The notes beneath the pieces are model-generated. The model did no database searches and had not been told where the DNA came from. It worked only from the letters and a program-made list of their open reading frames with translations. A stretch of 64,000 nucleotides of DNA from Pilatotrama ljubarskyi (taxonomy: Eukaryota > Basidiomycota > Agaricomycetes > Polyporales > Polyporaceae): the NCBI GenBank assembly GCA_022385805.1, contig MU277691.1:245366-309365 (forward strand). The letters run 5' to 3'. The translations under genes were made by a program, and so were the position numbers. Below, piece after piece: positions 49,306 to 61,153 of this stretch (position 1 is the stretch's first letter; each line of letters starts with the position of its first letter).

Positions 49306-50237
49306 TCACAGTCCGAAAGCCATGACAAAGCGGTACAACATGGCCGTAACTGTTACCGTGTCCATGAGCGGAGGGTGCATCTGTGCGAGGCGATCAGCCA
49401 TTCCATCGATTGCACCCAGAGCCTGTCGGCGGAGAAATCCCTTGGAGAACGTCGGAACACGTACCACGACGCCCGCGCCCGCGTTGCGGACAAAGTGCAG
49501 CTCCCCGTGCACCTCACCGATGTTGTAGCGCTGTGGTCGTGTGGGCCGGTAGAACGCGATCACGTTGTCGTTCTGGTCCTGCAGCTGCACGATTATCGAT
49601 GGGCCGGGACCACGTTCAGCGCGCGTCGGACTCGGAGCAATGCATACATGCCCCTCCAGGCAGGCACTTACCACGACGTCATTCTGCGCGTTGTTCGCTG
49701 GCCGCCATCGATATTGGTACCCGTCTGGGCCGTTGAATATCCTCCCGTTCTGACCGAGACGACCGGCGACGCAGTGCGCGGGTGAGACGTGTGGTGTCCA
49801 CGACAGTACAGAGCGGTTCACACACTCACGTAAGTGCGGGGATCCGGGCGGACAAGGTCTGCCATGGGCAACGTGCTCTGTACGAAGGCGTGTCGACTAT
49901 CAGCCCAAGATCTGCGCACAATCTGATCTTTGCTGGACCTGTCGTACCTTCCCAATTACCGCGCGTCCGAGGCCACCGTTAGGCGCCCATTCAAGTTTCG
50001 CGACTCGGTCCTCCTTATTGGCGCGGATGGCCCGCCAGAGGGTTGTCACAGTCTGACCTTGGTTATTTGTCTCGGTCTGCGCGGGGGAAGGTGAGCACCG
50101 ACGACGCGGGGACAGAGGTTAATGGAGGAGCGGGAGCTTACCTGGAAGCGGTATAGGACGCCGTAGCTGCCAAACAACTGGCTTTGGCGGGGGTCCTGAG
50201 AGGTCCACGAGAGCACTTCGTTACCGGTGGTCGCCAT
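49306..50237 (-). CDS. DUF6593-like protein, copy 2
   Basis: The ATG at 50237 (MATTGNEVLSWTSQDPRQSQ) starts a five- or six-exon gene. The pieces are LFGSYGVLYRFQ, TETNNQGQTVTTLWRAIRAN with EDRVAKLEWAPNGGLGRAVI, STLPMADLVRPDPRT, NGRIFNGPDGYQYRWRPANN, LQDQNDNVIAFYRPTRPQRY with HGELHFVRNAGAGVVV, and a C-terminal hydrophobic helix MHPPLMDTVTVTAMLYRFVM. The pattern of beta-strands with a YxWR core and a hydrophobic C-terminus matches the DUF6593 family known from agaricomycetes; activity is unknown. It is more divergent from the copy at 36735 than a recent tandem duplicate would be. A TATA box (50353-50358) lies about 115 bases upstream. Confidence 0.82.
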
Positions 50238-51540
50238 GATCGTCGTCGAATGTCGTCAAAGAGAGAGAAGAAGTTTGTGTGCGTGGGTAGAAGTGCAGGA
50301 CCGGAAGACCTGGCGAAGCTCAGTGAGGAGCATGGTGTAACACCTCCCGTCCTTTATATGCGTTCTCGCAAAATACGAAAATTTCTATTCTGCGCTGATG
50401 TGTGCGGATGGATGTTCGATCGGGAACGTGTCGTGGCGGCAGCTAGATAAAGCTGGGTACAAGGATTTCCAACGTGCCTACATGGAAGAAGTGCGCTTCA
50501 TGATGTCGTCGCCGGGGCCTTGCACAGTGGAGTGTAAGGGCCGGAGTTCCTTTGGGCGTGCAGACCATGATCGAGAGGAACACGAGGGATCTTGTGAGCG
50601 CCGTATCATGTCCTCGAGACTGCAATAGAACGAGTGAGAACGGATGAGCGTGCTTCGATGCCATGAAGAAGGGGCTCGTCAAGTCGGACAACGCAGGCCC
50701 ATCAGGATCCTATGCGTTCCATTGTGTAAAAGAGTCAAAATCGAGGATAAATCTATCAGTTTACAAGGACGACTCGTACTTGCGCCTGTACCCTCGCGCA
50801 CACGAGGTGGAGGAAGACGATCTTGATTTGGCAGGTCGGCTGCAACGAGGTGGTTTGCAGAGGGCAGGCCCAGCACTGCGGCCCACGGCGTGGACGCAGC
50901 GTGTCGGAGGTGCCATATGAAGCACAAGGGGTCTCCCTGCTTGCAATCAAAGTTCGTACCGGGTGCAGGATTGGGGTGCTGGCATGACAAAACTGAGATG
51001 AGCGACGTTCTCATCGTCTGCACCGGAACGGCAACTGTGGCATTGCAACCTGGAACGGGCGGCGCAGGATGGAAGGTGTGGCCCAGCGAGCGCGGGTCGA
51101 CGTGCGATAATATCAGAGCTTAACCTTCTTACTCGAACTCTCTGCACAGTCAGCGTGAACCTTGGGAAATGAACTCAATACGCATCCTACTCCGCTCGCA
51201 TACGCGCTTCGGTCGGAGGTGGGAGATGGGAGAAGAGAGGGTCTCCACGAGCACCAGCAGCGGCGGCTTCCGCCAGTCAGGGTCACGCGCGCACCCACCT
51301 CCGGTGGCAGAAGGCAGGCCGAATCGAGAGAAAGAGACGCTACGGCTCTCGGATAGTATCTCCTTGGCATACCGTCGCTCTACGTATGTACACATTCCAG
51401 GCACATGGCTTCAGCTCCCTCGCTCCGACGGTGCGACTTCTTGGAAGCAGACGCGATAATCAATGGGGTCGGTACGGCACGGTTGAGCAACGGGTACGTA
51501 CTGGCTGAGCTGGAAAAAACACACCTGCTTGTGCACCCGC
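50238..51540. other. 1.3 kb intergenic region, no confident gene
   Basis: Contains the promoter of the DUF6593-like gene and the 3' end of uL11m. A plus-strand frame from ATG 50663 (MKKGLVKSDNAGPSGSYAFH) stays open for 85 codons, and a minus-strand frame overlaps it; neither shows splice-supported extension or family resemblance, so I call no gene. Confidence 0.4.
50353..50358 (-). promoter_or_regulatory. TATA box of DUF6593-like copy 2
   Basis: On the minus strand the sequence GCATATAAAGG lies about 115 bases before the ATG at 50237, an appropriate distance for a fungal TATA element. Confidence 0.5.
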
Positions 51541-52040
51541 TCACGGTACCACTTGGATGCCAATCGTCCGTGCCGTTCCAATGATAGTGCTCGCAATAGC
51601 TTCTAGGCGGAGATGCTTGAGGTGTTGGTCCGTCGCCTTGATTTTGGCGATCTCATAAACGTGCTTGAGACTGACAGTGCCCACGATGTCATGTCCGGGG
51701 CGGCCTGTGCCCTTCTCGATCCCCGCGGCTTTCTTGAGGAAGTAGGCGGTAGGGGGAGTCTTTGTGATGAAGGAGAAAGAGCGGTCAGGCTGGACGGTGA
51801 TCAATGTGGGAATGGGCACGCCAGGTTCGATGTGCGCAGTGCGAGCATTGAATTCCTTGCAGAAGTCCATCGACTTGACACCCTTGGCTCCCAGAGCAGG
51901 ACCGACCGGCGGAGAGGGCGCAGCTTTGCCAGCGGGTACGAGCAGGCGCTGCGAACGCATGAGAACAGGTCCCACATTGTGAGCTGCTGCGAGACACATA
52001 CGATTATCTGCGCCTTCGCATTGAGGACTGCCTTGGACAT
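51541..52040 (-). CDS. MRPL19: Mitochondrial large-subunit ribosomal protein uL11m
   Basis: Forms the L11 stalk base of the mitochondrial large ribosomal subunit. Two exons (52040-52002 and 51948-51541) separated by a 53-nt intron (GTATGT...CGCAG) give 148 residues, the normal bacterial-type length. The sequence starts [20 protein letters not shown] and contains the proline helix [49 protein letters not shown], the C-terminal rRNA-binding domain ([20 protein letters not shown]) and the L11 signature-like end [16 protein letters not shown]. It is divergent from the M28 peptidase gene 261 bases away. Confidence 0.96.
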
Positions 52041-52301
52041 CGCCGGGGACAGTGAGCACTGGACACAGCGGTCGACTGGCAACCTCCGCTGTGCGTCCGC
52101 GGCGTCGAGCACAGTGATGTGCGTCTAAATTTCCCCCGAGAACGTGGGGTTAGGGTCAGAGGGGCCGGCTAACTCGGCCACCGCGAGTGGACCGACACGC
52201 GTCGCGTCGCAAGCTGCCCGAATCAGCCACTGCGGGGTAACAGCCTCGTCCACACCCACGTCCCCCTCGTCTCTTGTCCGCTCCCATCACTATTCACGAC
52301 G
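52041..52301. promoter_or_regulatory. Compact divergent promoter, uL11m / M28 peptidase
   Basis: Only 261 bases separate the two start codons, so both promoters must share this stretch. It includes a pyrimidine-rich segment (about 52240-52300) before the peptidase ATG. No clear TATA box. Confidence 0.6.
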
Positions 52302-54396
52302 ATGAAGGCCGCTGCTCTCCTTGCCCTTGTCTCGGCCGTCGTCGCGACGCCCTTGTCGCTCTATGACAATGAACAGTCTCCCCTCGGCGACTTCCTGCCC
52401 AAGAGCTACCCAGGCTTTGACCTGGATCTAACCGCGCCACGCCTTGTTCTGCTTGATGGCCAGGACGAGCCGGTCGTGATGACTGAGCTTGAGAAGGTGA
52501 ACTCTGTTTCTCCGTGCACCGACGGGCACACACCTCACGCACCGTAACTTCTCCAGATTCAGGCGAAGGTTCGCGGCATCAGGTTCTTCGACGTGTAGGT
52601 GGTCATTCATTTCTCATGAAGACGTACTTGATCTGATTCCTTGTCAGGACGGAGACTCCAGACTTGGGCTCCCATGCCCACCTCAGGGGCGTGAAGAAAC
52701 GTGTGTTTTCTCCTATGCGACCAATCATCTCATGGTTTGACGTCTCCCAGCCTCGTACCCTGCTCCGAACAGCACCGAAACTGTCAGATCAGTCATCGAC
52801 ACGCTCGAGATCCAGAATCTCCGGGATGGCCTTGAGAAGTTCACGAGTTTCCGGACGCGTTGTAAGTGAACTCCTGGTTCTGAGCTGGGTTGTATTCTCA
52901 CAGACAGTATAGATTATCGCAGTCAGGTAGGCCGCCCTTCGCCAGTATATGACCGCATCGGCTGATGCTGTGCGTCATAGACCGGCAAAGAGAGTCAGCA
53001 ATGGCTTCTGAAGAAGATCACTGAGGTAGTTCCGCCGACTGCTATCGTGGTGACTCTTGCCTCACCTTGTCTGCACAGATCACGAAGAAATTCGCTCCCA
53101 AGTCTCTGCAAGACCTTATCTCCATCCAGGAATTCCCTCACTCGTGGGCGCAGAGCAGCGTCGTATGTTACTCAGTCCTCCTACCCGACGGCTTTGCTCA
53201 GGTGTAATAACTCCAGATTGTCCGGATCAACGGCTCGTCTCCGAGTGACGATGGTGTGGTCGTAATCGGCGCCCACCTCGATAGGTCGGTACCGTACCGG
53301 GAAACAGCATTCTTCGCACTGACCAGCTGTAAACCAGCACGAACACCTGGCCGTTCCTCCCAGCTCCCGGTAAATGATCTTTTCTCAGCAGCGCTTCGTC
53401 CCTGACTCGGCCCTGGCAGGTGCCGACGACGACGGTTCAGGTTCGATGAGCATTCTGGAGGCTTACCGAGCCTTGGTCGCCGCGGGCTTCCACCCGGAGC
53501 GGGCTGTGGAATTCCACTGGTATTCTGCCGAGGTACATCTTTGCGGTGGCGGAGTTGGAGAAGAGTGCATTGACCAGACTGTCTTGTCCCGTGTAGGAAG
53601 GAGGGCTCCTCGGATCCCAAGCCGTTGCGCGGGCTTACGAAGGTCGCAATGTGAACGTTGTTGCCATGAGCCAGGTCTAGTTTTATCGGTTGAATCTCAG
53701 TCCATCTCGATCTGACATTGTGCTGGCCAGTACGACATGACGGCTTGGGTCAAGCGCGGTACCCGGGAGTCAGTCGGCATTATCACCGACTACGTGGACC
53801 CTGAGTCGGTGTTTCAATCTATGTTTATTCTGGAGGATACTTTCTCACCATCATCTATCGATACAGCTTGACGGAATACAACAAGAAGCTCGTAGACCTG
53901 TATCTCGACATTCCCTGGGCGGAGACCAAGTGCGGGTACGCTTGCAGCGACCAGTGAGATTCCAAATGATCCTTCCGGAGCGCCCGGCCGTCCTACTGAA
54001 ACCGAATCTACCAATCTCCCAGTGCCTCGTGGGGCAAGGCAGGATACCCCAGTGTCTTCACGATTGGTGCGCACAATCGCCTTGTTCATCTCGCTTAGCG
54101 TTGCTCATGGCGCCGGCTTCATCTGCTCCTTGCTTCGATGCATCTATCGGATGCGCATTCACATGCATGCAGAGGCCACTTTCGAGAATTCCAACCACGG
54201 GAACATCCACAGCGCGAACGAGTGAGTGCACCCGACGTTACTCCATCCGCTCGTCCGAAGGCTTCTGACGCTGGGCCACTTTCCGTGCAGCCGCTACGAC
54301 ATCTCCGACGAGTTCAGCTTCTCGCATATGCTCGAGTTTTCCAAGCTTGCGGTTTCGTTTGCCGTTGAGCTCGGAGGTTGGAGAAAGGACAACTGA
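52302..54396 (+). CDS. Secreted M28 (M28E) leucine aminopeptidase
   Basis: Zinc-dependent extracellular aminopeptidase. The ATG at 52302 gives a signal peptide ([20 protein letters not shown]) and a propeptide-like region ([16 protein letters not shown]). Many small exons follow. Zinc and catalytic motifs are visible in order: GAHLDS (His ligand; near 53265), [20 protein letters not shown] (bridging Asp), HWYSAEEGGLLGS across an intron (catalytic Glu and Glu ligand), [20 protein letters not shown] (Asp ligand region) and [10 protein letters not shown] (His ligand; near 54190). The C-terminus reads [20 protein letters not shown] and stops at 54396. All five metal-site motifs are present, so the enzyme should be active. 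Roughly twelve exons; some borders in 52560-53100 are approximate. Confidence 0.92.
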
Positions 54397-54930
54397 AGCC
54401 ATCTAATGGGTTGCATCTCCTTACGATCTAGCAATGATCTGCCCTTTCGGACGATGCTTCATCCACGGGACTGGATGTAACTGAGGATGACCAACTTTGG
54501 TCCGTAATGCCGCTGTAGCCCCAGCGTTTGTATAATGTGTACGTACGACGATATCTGGTGTTCATTCTGGCTTGACACGGGTGTTCTTGGGAGCATTCCG
54601 CACGCCGTTGGCACTGGGCATCTGCATGCTCCTTCTGAGGGTTCTTGATCTTGCCGGCGAAGAAGATGAAGCCGCCGTGATCTCCTTCCATGTCCGTCCG
54701 TGATCGCGCAAGCTGGTACGGTCGCGCGCACACGCTCATGCCACAGCAGCATAGAATGCCTCTCGACATGTGGCATGCCGGGACATGAGTGTTCCAAGAG
54801 AACCATTCACGCTGACTCGAGGCGCGTCCCGTGGCATGTGGCATACGCAAAGATCAGACCGTTCATTGCTCGCCGCAGAACTGAATTCAGCTCAGCGCGA
54901 GCGCAGAGCTATTACAGACGCCCTCGCACT
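54397..54930. other. Intergenic between convergent genes, no gene seen
   Basis: 534 bases between the M28 peptidase stop (+) and the WD40 gene stop (-). A minus-strand frame of about 140 codons covers most of it but is Cys/Arg/Ser-rich without domain features and is probably chance. Confidence 0.45.
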
Positions 54931-57900
54931 CTATCCGCCCAACACGCTCCAAAATGTCGCCGAGTATCCACCATACGCGATCACGTCGGAGCCCGCGAGG
55001 ACGGTGTGCACGACCTCTGTCGGCCGCTGGAAACTGAATCGCTCGAGCACCTTCTGCAGGGTCGACAGGCGCGGGCGGAGTTAGCAAGACGCAATGAGCA
55101 AACGGATTGCTACTTCAGAGAGCACGGCAGGCGCTGGTAAGACGCACCTTCTGCGCGCCGTTCCGGTAATCCCATACGAGGACCACCCCATCGCTGTAGC
55201 CGCGCGCGAACAGACTGTTCATGGCTGAACCTCTGTAATATCGCGACCCCGTTTTCGGCTTGAATGAGGCGCTGTGGCCTCCTGCGGGCCGCGACGCGCT
55301 CCTTGGCTTCGGAGGCGCGGCGCGATAGCCAAACTCAAGCCACGGTCTGCGTCCGAACCCTCCCTCGCGTGTGTCATAGAAGTGCACCTGGTAGTCCATA
55401 TGGTCGATCTGTTCGGCACTACTATTAGCTGGGAGCTGATCCGGGCGTAGCGTTTGACATCGGAGAACGTGAAACTGTATAGCGCGTTCCGGATGACCTA
55501 CCTCGAGGGCAATAAGGCGCGGGTCCTGAGGGTGGACGTGCACTTGGTTGATTCTCCCTGAGACGCGTACTGACTCGGATGGCGCCGGCGCGTCGAGTCG
55601 AGTCGTCGCGATGCGCTCTCCCGAGCCCGAATAGACAGCGTTATTCCACTCAGAATACGCGAGAGCCTGGATTGCGTGCGAGTGCTCCATTGGAATGCGC
55701 ACCGACCCGGCGGAGAATTCTGCGCAGTTCCCGCTCTGACCCTGGGTGCGCGTCACCTTCCAGTGGCGTACCGTCTTGTCGTGACCACCTGACAGGAAGC
55801 TGTCGCTCGTAACCGGCGCGAGACAGGCAATGCCGGGGTTTGGATGGGACGTCCCAGCAAACCTCTTCTCGATCACGGTTGAATGCGCCCTGTAACTGAG
55901 ATCGATACGGCGTGGACGCTTGCGGGTAGACTTAAGCAACTGGTCTACCCAACTCGGCTTATCGAGAAGGGCGCCACGTACCTGATCCCCTCGTACGGGA
56001 ATTAAAGACACCTGGCAAGGGCCTTTATTATATCCCACGACCACTGTACCTTCGGCTATGAGGCATGCGTCTTCTACGTGCCGGGACTCGTCTTCTACGG
56101 GGAGTGACCAGCTGTATTTGCGCGACCTGTACAGCCACATTTTCAATATGGCGGAGTAATAGACGTCGAGGCCGCGTACTTCTGTCGCTGATCAATGAAG
56201 TGAGCGTCGCCACGCATGAGAATCGTGGCGAATGGGATATCCTGATCCCTAGGCGTCAGCAGGCGCCTCCCTCGAGCAAAGTCGGCCTTGGGTATGACCA
56301 CGGTATGACCAGCGGGACTCGGTTGGTACGTGGGCTCCCGCTGATCCTCTTCAAGATCTGATTCAACGTCGGGACTTGAACTTAACGGTGTTCTGCCAGC
56401 GGGGGAGCTCTCCTGGGAGTGCTCAGAGGAGGCTCTACCCTTGCTCTGCGACCTTCGCGCAGTCATGCCAGTTTGTACCCGGTGCCGGCCGCCACGATAT
56501 GCAGAGTTCCGCGAGTTTGACGTTTCCTGTTGGACCTCAGCATTCATGCTGTCGACCTCCATATATTCGCTCGATCCCTCTGTAGGGTCATGTGAACCCG
56601 TGCGGAGGTGCTGCAGGGGGCTCCTTCGCCCCGTCGAGGCATCGTACGGACCGTCAGAAGCAGGCAAGCCACTGGAAGTGCCGTGTGCACGTCGGACGGT
56701 TCGGTCCCTTCCGGTACGTGGAATTTCGGCCTGGGGGCGCTTCGATGGGGGACGCCCAACTCCTTCGAGAGAAGCCGTGCTGCTTGAGCAGGAGCCGGAC
56801 CGGGGACCATACGTGAATGCTTGCTGGCTTACTAGCCCGGAGACGTCGTACGTCTGCGGAAGGAAGCCGAGACCCGGTATACTGTTCAAGGACTGAGGAG
56901 GGAACGCTCTATCCGGGGACGACTCCCTGCTCGACGAAGGCTCATCGTCCATGTCCGCCTCGCTTGACTCGGCGCCCAGACCTTGCCAGTTGCCGTAGTC
57001 TGCGCGACGCTTCTCCATTTGCCTCTGGGAAGGCGGGTTAAGGTCGCGAGTAGAACGACGATGTCCAGAGTGGACGTCATCGTCAACTAGAGAAGGGACC
57101 GTAGATGGCGCCGGATCTCCTCTTTGATAATTGCCGCCCTCCGTGCCGCCAGTCTTGTCAGGGCGTTCGGCGCGGGCAGAAGCATATAGCATCACAGACG
57201 CCCGGTCGTCTGTAGGTCTGCCTTGTTGCGGACATGAATGAGCGGGCGAAGGCTGAGCGTACGGTACGTACGTAGACGGAAGAGCCGCTGCGGCGTCAAC
57301 CCAGCCTTCCCGCTCAGCAATTGTAGGGGGCGGAGACGTCCTGCTCTCGTAACCGCTTACCCTGGACGGCTCTGCAATCGCGCGCTTAGGTGATGCCGTG
57401 TCCGGAGGCAAATGCGAAGCCATCCCAAGCGGCGAAACCGATGCGCGCCGCATGTCATTCATGGACGACGGCCGCTTCCAAATACTCTCGAGAACGGCGT
57501 TCCCAGGCGTGCCCTGAGTCGTGCACATAATCTCCGTCCGGTCTTCCTCGCCATCGTCAATGACAATGGGATTCGATGCATTGCCCAGCGGCAAATGAGA
57601 CGGCGGCGGGGCGCTGGCATTGGAACGGCTCGGAACTTCTCTGTCTAGGGCATCCGACAATTTCGGCGGGTCAAGCGTCGAAGCACGAGCTGTACGTGAG
57701 GCAACACGCGAGAGTACTTTGTCCAGGTCCGCCGACCTGATACCTTGTCTGGGTGGGGAACGTGAGCATGGTTAACGAATGATGTGCTTTGCTACTTACA
57801 CAGACAAGAGCGCCTTCAGGCTCTCGCCTCGTGCCGTGACGTCGGATACCCTAGCACTGGCCTTCAATGGGGGAATCGCGCAAATAGCTTTGAATATGAT

Positions 57901-58259
57901 GCATACCAATCGAAAGCAATACCGTCCGGCCTCGATGTCTGTATCAGCGCTTTCTGACGGCTCTCAAATCTTCGCCTCACTCACAACAGTTGAGGTGCTC
58001 TGGTCAGACGCTTTCCTTCCTGTGCTAGTCGGGCCACTGTCCGTAGAATGAGGTCGTTGACATCTTGATGCGCGTCGGGTTGCGGCAGAAACGGAGAGAG
58101 AGATACAACTTCCTGGCCGTGGTTCGGTCGAGTACCTGAGAGCAGTGTGGCAGCATGACCCCGATTCTTGTCCTTTTTGCTCGTAGAGAGCTTGATCTTC
58201 CTAATGTTATCGAAGTGCAGAGGCAGAGGTGAAGCTGAGCGTTTTGTTCCAAGTGACAT
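54931..58259 (-). CDS. WD40-repeat protein with long disordered N-terminus (paralogue A)
   Basis: The ATG at 58259 gives MSLGTKRSASPLPLHFDNIR and a basic, partly helical N-terminal region (DVNDLILRTVARLAQEGKRL, then SRQKALIQTSRPDGIAFDW and ASARVSDVTARGESLKALLS after short introns). A very long exon (about 57750-56200) encodes some 520 residues of Ser/Pro/Arg-rich, probably unstructured sequence with acidic SD/E patches. The WD40 part begins near 56115 (SRKYSWSLPVEDESRHVEDA) and has LSGGHDKTVRHWKVT, HSHAIQALAYSEWNNAVYSG, FARGYSDGVVLVWDYRNG and a final blade DVIAYGGYSATFWSVLGG ending at 54931. WD40 propellers are protein-binding platforms; the partner is unknown. The neighbouring plus-strand gene is a paralogue with the same architecture. 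Confidence 0.82.
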
Positions 58260-58485
58260 TCGCAGAGTCGCAGCTGCCAAGCCAGCTCTATGAGGTTATG
58301 GACTTCTGCCAACCTCATAGCCGCCGAGGTCGTGTGTCAATGGGTACACTCGGAGGCGCCCGTGTGCAGGTCCGATGGCTGAGAATTCCGAGCTTGGCTT
58401 GTACGTTCACCTTCGTCTCTAGCGCATACATCGCCTTCCATGCTCAACCTGTATCACGTCTGGATGCAACAGCCTGTTATAGGAT
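58260..58485. promoter_or_regulatory. Shared divergent promoter of the WD40 paralogue pair
   Basis: 226 bases between the ATGs of two head-to-head WD40 paralogues. Both promoters must lie here or in the first exons. No strong TATA box; coordinated expression is a reasonable inference. Confidence 0.55.
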
Positions 58486-61153
58486 ATGCCCTACAGCGAA
58501 GATGCACAGCCGAATGAAGTGCGGCACACTCGAAAGGGCAGCACGCGAGTGCCAGCTATCCAATCATCTCGATCCGTCATAAGCCCTGCCAGTGAACACC
58601 GAGGACCCGGCCATGCGAGAGGGAGAGGCTTCAAGAGCGGACGGGGGAGAGGCTATAGCAGCTCCAGCCTCAATTCACATACACGAGGACGCGGAACAAG
58701 TATTGGTATCTCTCGGAACGGCGGTCGTTCGCGCTCCAGCGGAGGCCGTGGCCAGTCAAATCTAAACTGGCGCGGGTTCGCTCCCCAGCGATCCTGTGAA
58801 GCGGACGACCATAGGGCTGGATATCGGGAGAGATCCGAGTTCGACAAGGTGAACCACATCCACGCCGGCACCTTGCCTTCGGTCTCGGTCAAAGTTGAAG
58901 ATGCAGAAGTAGCTCTTGCGTCCACTCCACCGACACACCCAGGAGTCTCACAGTACGAGTCCGACTCAGGCTCGCTCCCAAACCACGGTGTGCAGCAGGA
59001 GGTGCAATGCAATCCCTCGTATCCGGAACTTGCTCACAAGTCGCCGAGCGCAAGACACACCCAGTCTGGTGCATCCGTCCCCGACGCTGGACCCTCATGG
59101 CGGTTCGATCCCCAGTATCCTTCGCTTAGCGTAGCCCTTGCTCGTCTGGTCGAGAGGTTTTGCCCGCCTGCTTCAGCGTCTGTAACTGGCGGGTCTGCCT
59201 TGAATGGTCAAGACTTTCCGTCCGCACACGCCGATCCGGCGAGCGCCCAGACAGGGATCGGAAACTGTGGTTAGCTTGACTAGTGTTCTGCTATTCGGTC
59301 CTGGGGAGATGTAGCTAACCGCTCGTGGCTGCAGTCGATAAAACCAAACCTTCGCCTTCGCCATTTGCCTCAACCTCTCCGGCGTTTTCGACCTCGAGCG
59401 CTGATTCCCGTCATGGGCTAACATCATCGCAGGCGTTTGTCTCAGCCGAGTCGTCGACTTCAGATCACGCGTACCCTTCTGCCCTTCCACCAGTAACAAA
59501 TCCCACCGACAGGGATATAGACGAGGTCGATTCGCCAGCTATACAGGATGAAGGGGATCAAGCCACGCCACGGTGGGGCTGTTGGGCAGCTTTGACCAAA
59601 CCTGCCAAGTTTCGGAGCGGGACTTTGGTGCTCGATTTGCGACTTCCGCCTTCCGCCTCGTGCGACCTGGTCGAGGGCATCTCTCCCGAGCACCCAGTGC
59701 GTGCAAGTCACAGCCGCAGTGTCAGGTATGTGAAATCAGTGAATGGGCAGGCGCACAAGTGAGAACGTGAGCTCGTCACAGCCCGCCGGATCCTGATAAC
59801 TATCGACTACCTGGGCCCTCTTCAGCTGGTCACACGTCTCGTTCGCCTGCCGACGAAAAGACACAAATGTATAGGGAGGAAAGACCGACGGTATCGCCGA
59901 CCCTACGCTGCCACGACACGATACAGTTGCGAAGGGATCCTCATGACAAGCCCCGTCGACTGTTCGCGTTGCAGAATGACCAGGTTGTGAGTGTCACTAT
60001 GCGCGGGTCCTTCGACCTTGTGGCGCCTGCCAATCCAAGGTAGGTCCTGCGGCTATGCTCTGAAAGCACTGGCTTATTGCTAGCAGAAGTGCCATTTGCC
60101 TCAGAGGCAGTGGGTCCGATACCGATCGACCGGTCATCGACGATGCATGCCTTATGCCTGGAACAGAGGTGCCTATCGTTGTGCTTGGACATGCTCGCGA
60201 CAACCGTTTATCACTCGTCCGTCTCGAGAAACATGTGGTAGGTCTGAGCGGAGTCCTCCCGAAGCACCCTGATAGACGCCTTTGCAGGTCAAGGAGGTCG
60301 GTACATTCGATCGCCCTGCGCAAGCCGACAAAAACGCAGGTATTAGTGCGCTATGCAGCATGAAGCAACCCTATGTGTTTGCCACGGGCGGTTACGATCA
60401 CTGTGTCCACCTATGGCAGCTCTCGGGCGGTCTTCCATCCAGCGACCCTCCTATATCGCTCGCGATCAGGCACACCGCCGTCGTTCAGTCCTTACTCGCG
60501 ATCAGAGATACCAGCCAGAAGCTCGTGACGGCGAGCGCCGACTGTAGCGTCAACATCTTTGACCTTTCCTCGCTGCGGGTCGTCAACACTCTCAAAGTCT
60601 CGAACTCCGTCTATCATGTGCACCCTACCATGTCCGAGTTTTGCACTCTCCTTGAGGTCGGACAAAAACCAAGCCTTGTATCGTCGAGCCTCGCGGGCTG
60701 ACGTGCTTGCTCTAGATCGCTCATCGGGAGCTGCAATTCGAGATACGAGATCATCGACTTGTCCCTACAATCCCTGTCGTACGCTTTGGATATCAGAGCG
60801 CGAAGGTACACGGCCGATATGTACGAGGTACGGACCTATCAAAGTCCTGTATTCGTGTGGGGCTCTGATACCCTATCTGTAGGAGAGGTACATCGGTCTA
60901 CCTTCGCATCCGGCGGGAGCGAGAAGGAGGGGTGTGTGCGACTGTGGGACCTACGCAAGGCCACTGAAGTTATGCGGACGGTAGGGCATAAAGTGCAGTT
61001 TTCCCCCGAAGCTGGATCCTGACAACCGACGGCTAGATGCCATGTCTACCGGGAAGGAAAGTCACACAAGTGGCGTTCGGGAGTGGGCGGTGGGTGGCGT
61101 GTTCTGAAGACCATCATCTCGCCTTCATAAACAGTAACGGGGATTGGTTTTGA
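58486..61153 (+). CDS. WD40-repeat protein with Arg/Gly-rich N-terminus (paralogue B)
   Basis: The ATG at 58486 (MPYSEDAQPNEVRHTRKGST) leads to an RGG-like stretch (GHARGRGFKSGRGRGYSSSS), suggestive of RNA or nucleic-acid contact, and a long disordered region with a conserved-looking helix (RFDPQYPSLSVALARLVERF). After introns near 59270-59334 and beyond, the WD40 part starts about 59950 (FALQNDQVVSVTMRGSFDLV), with IDDACLMPGTEVPIVVLGHA, YVFATGGYDHCVHLWQLSGG, QKLVTASADCSVNIFDLSSL, NSVYHVHPTMSEFCTLLEVG, FEIRDHRLVPTIPVVRFGYQ, KEGCVRLWDLRKATEVMRTV and the last blade GRKVTQVAFGSGRWVACSED, stopping at 61151-61153. Blade-by-blade it parallels the divergent neighbour. The N-terminal joins are less certain than the propeller. 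Confidence 0.8.

Noticed and set aside
50663..50920. 85-codon plus-strand ATG frame
   Set aside because: Short, isolated, overlapped by an equally long minus-strand frame, with no family signal.
59100..59113. Sequence resembling the T-loop of a tRNA (GGTTCGATCCCC)
   Set aside because: It lies inside the WD40 paralogue B coding sequence (RFDP) and no acceptor stem or anticodon arm pairs around it.
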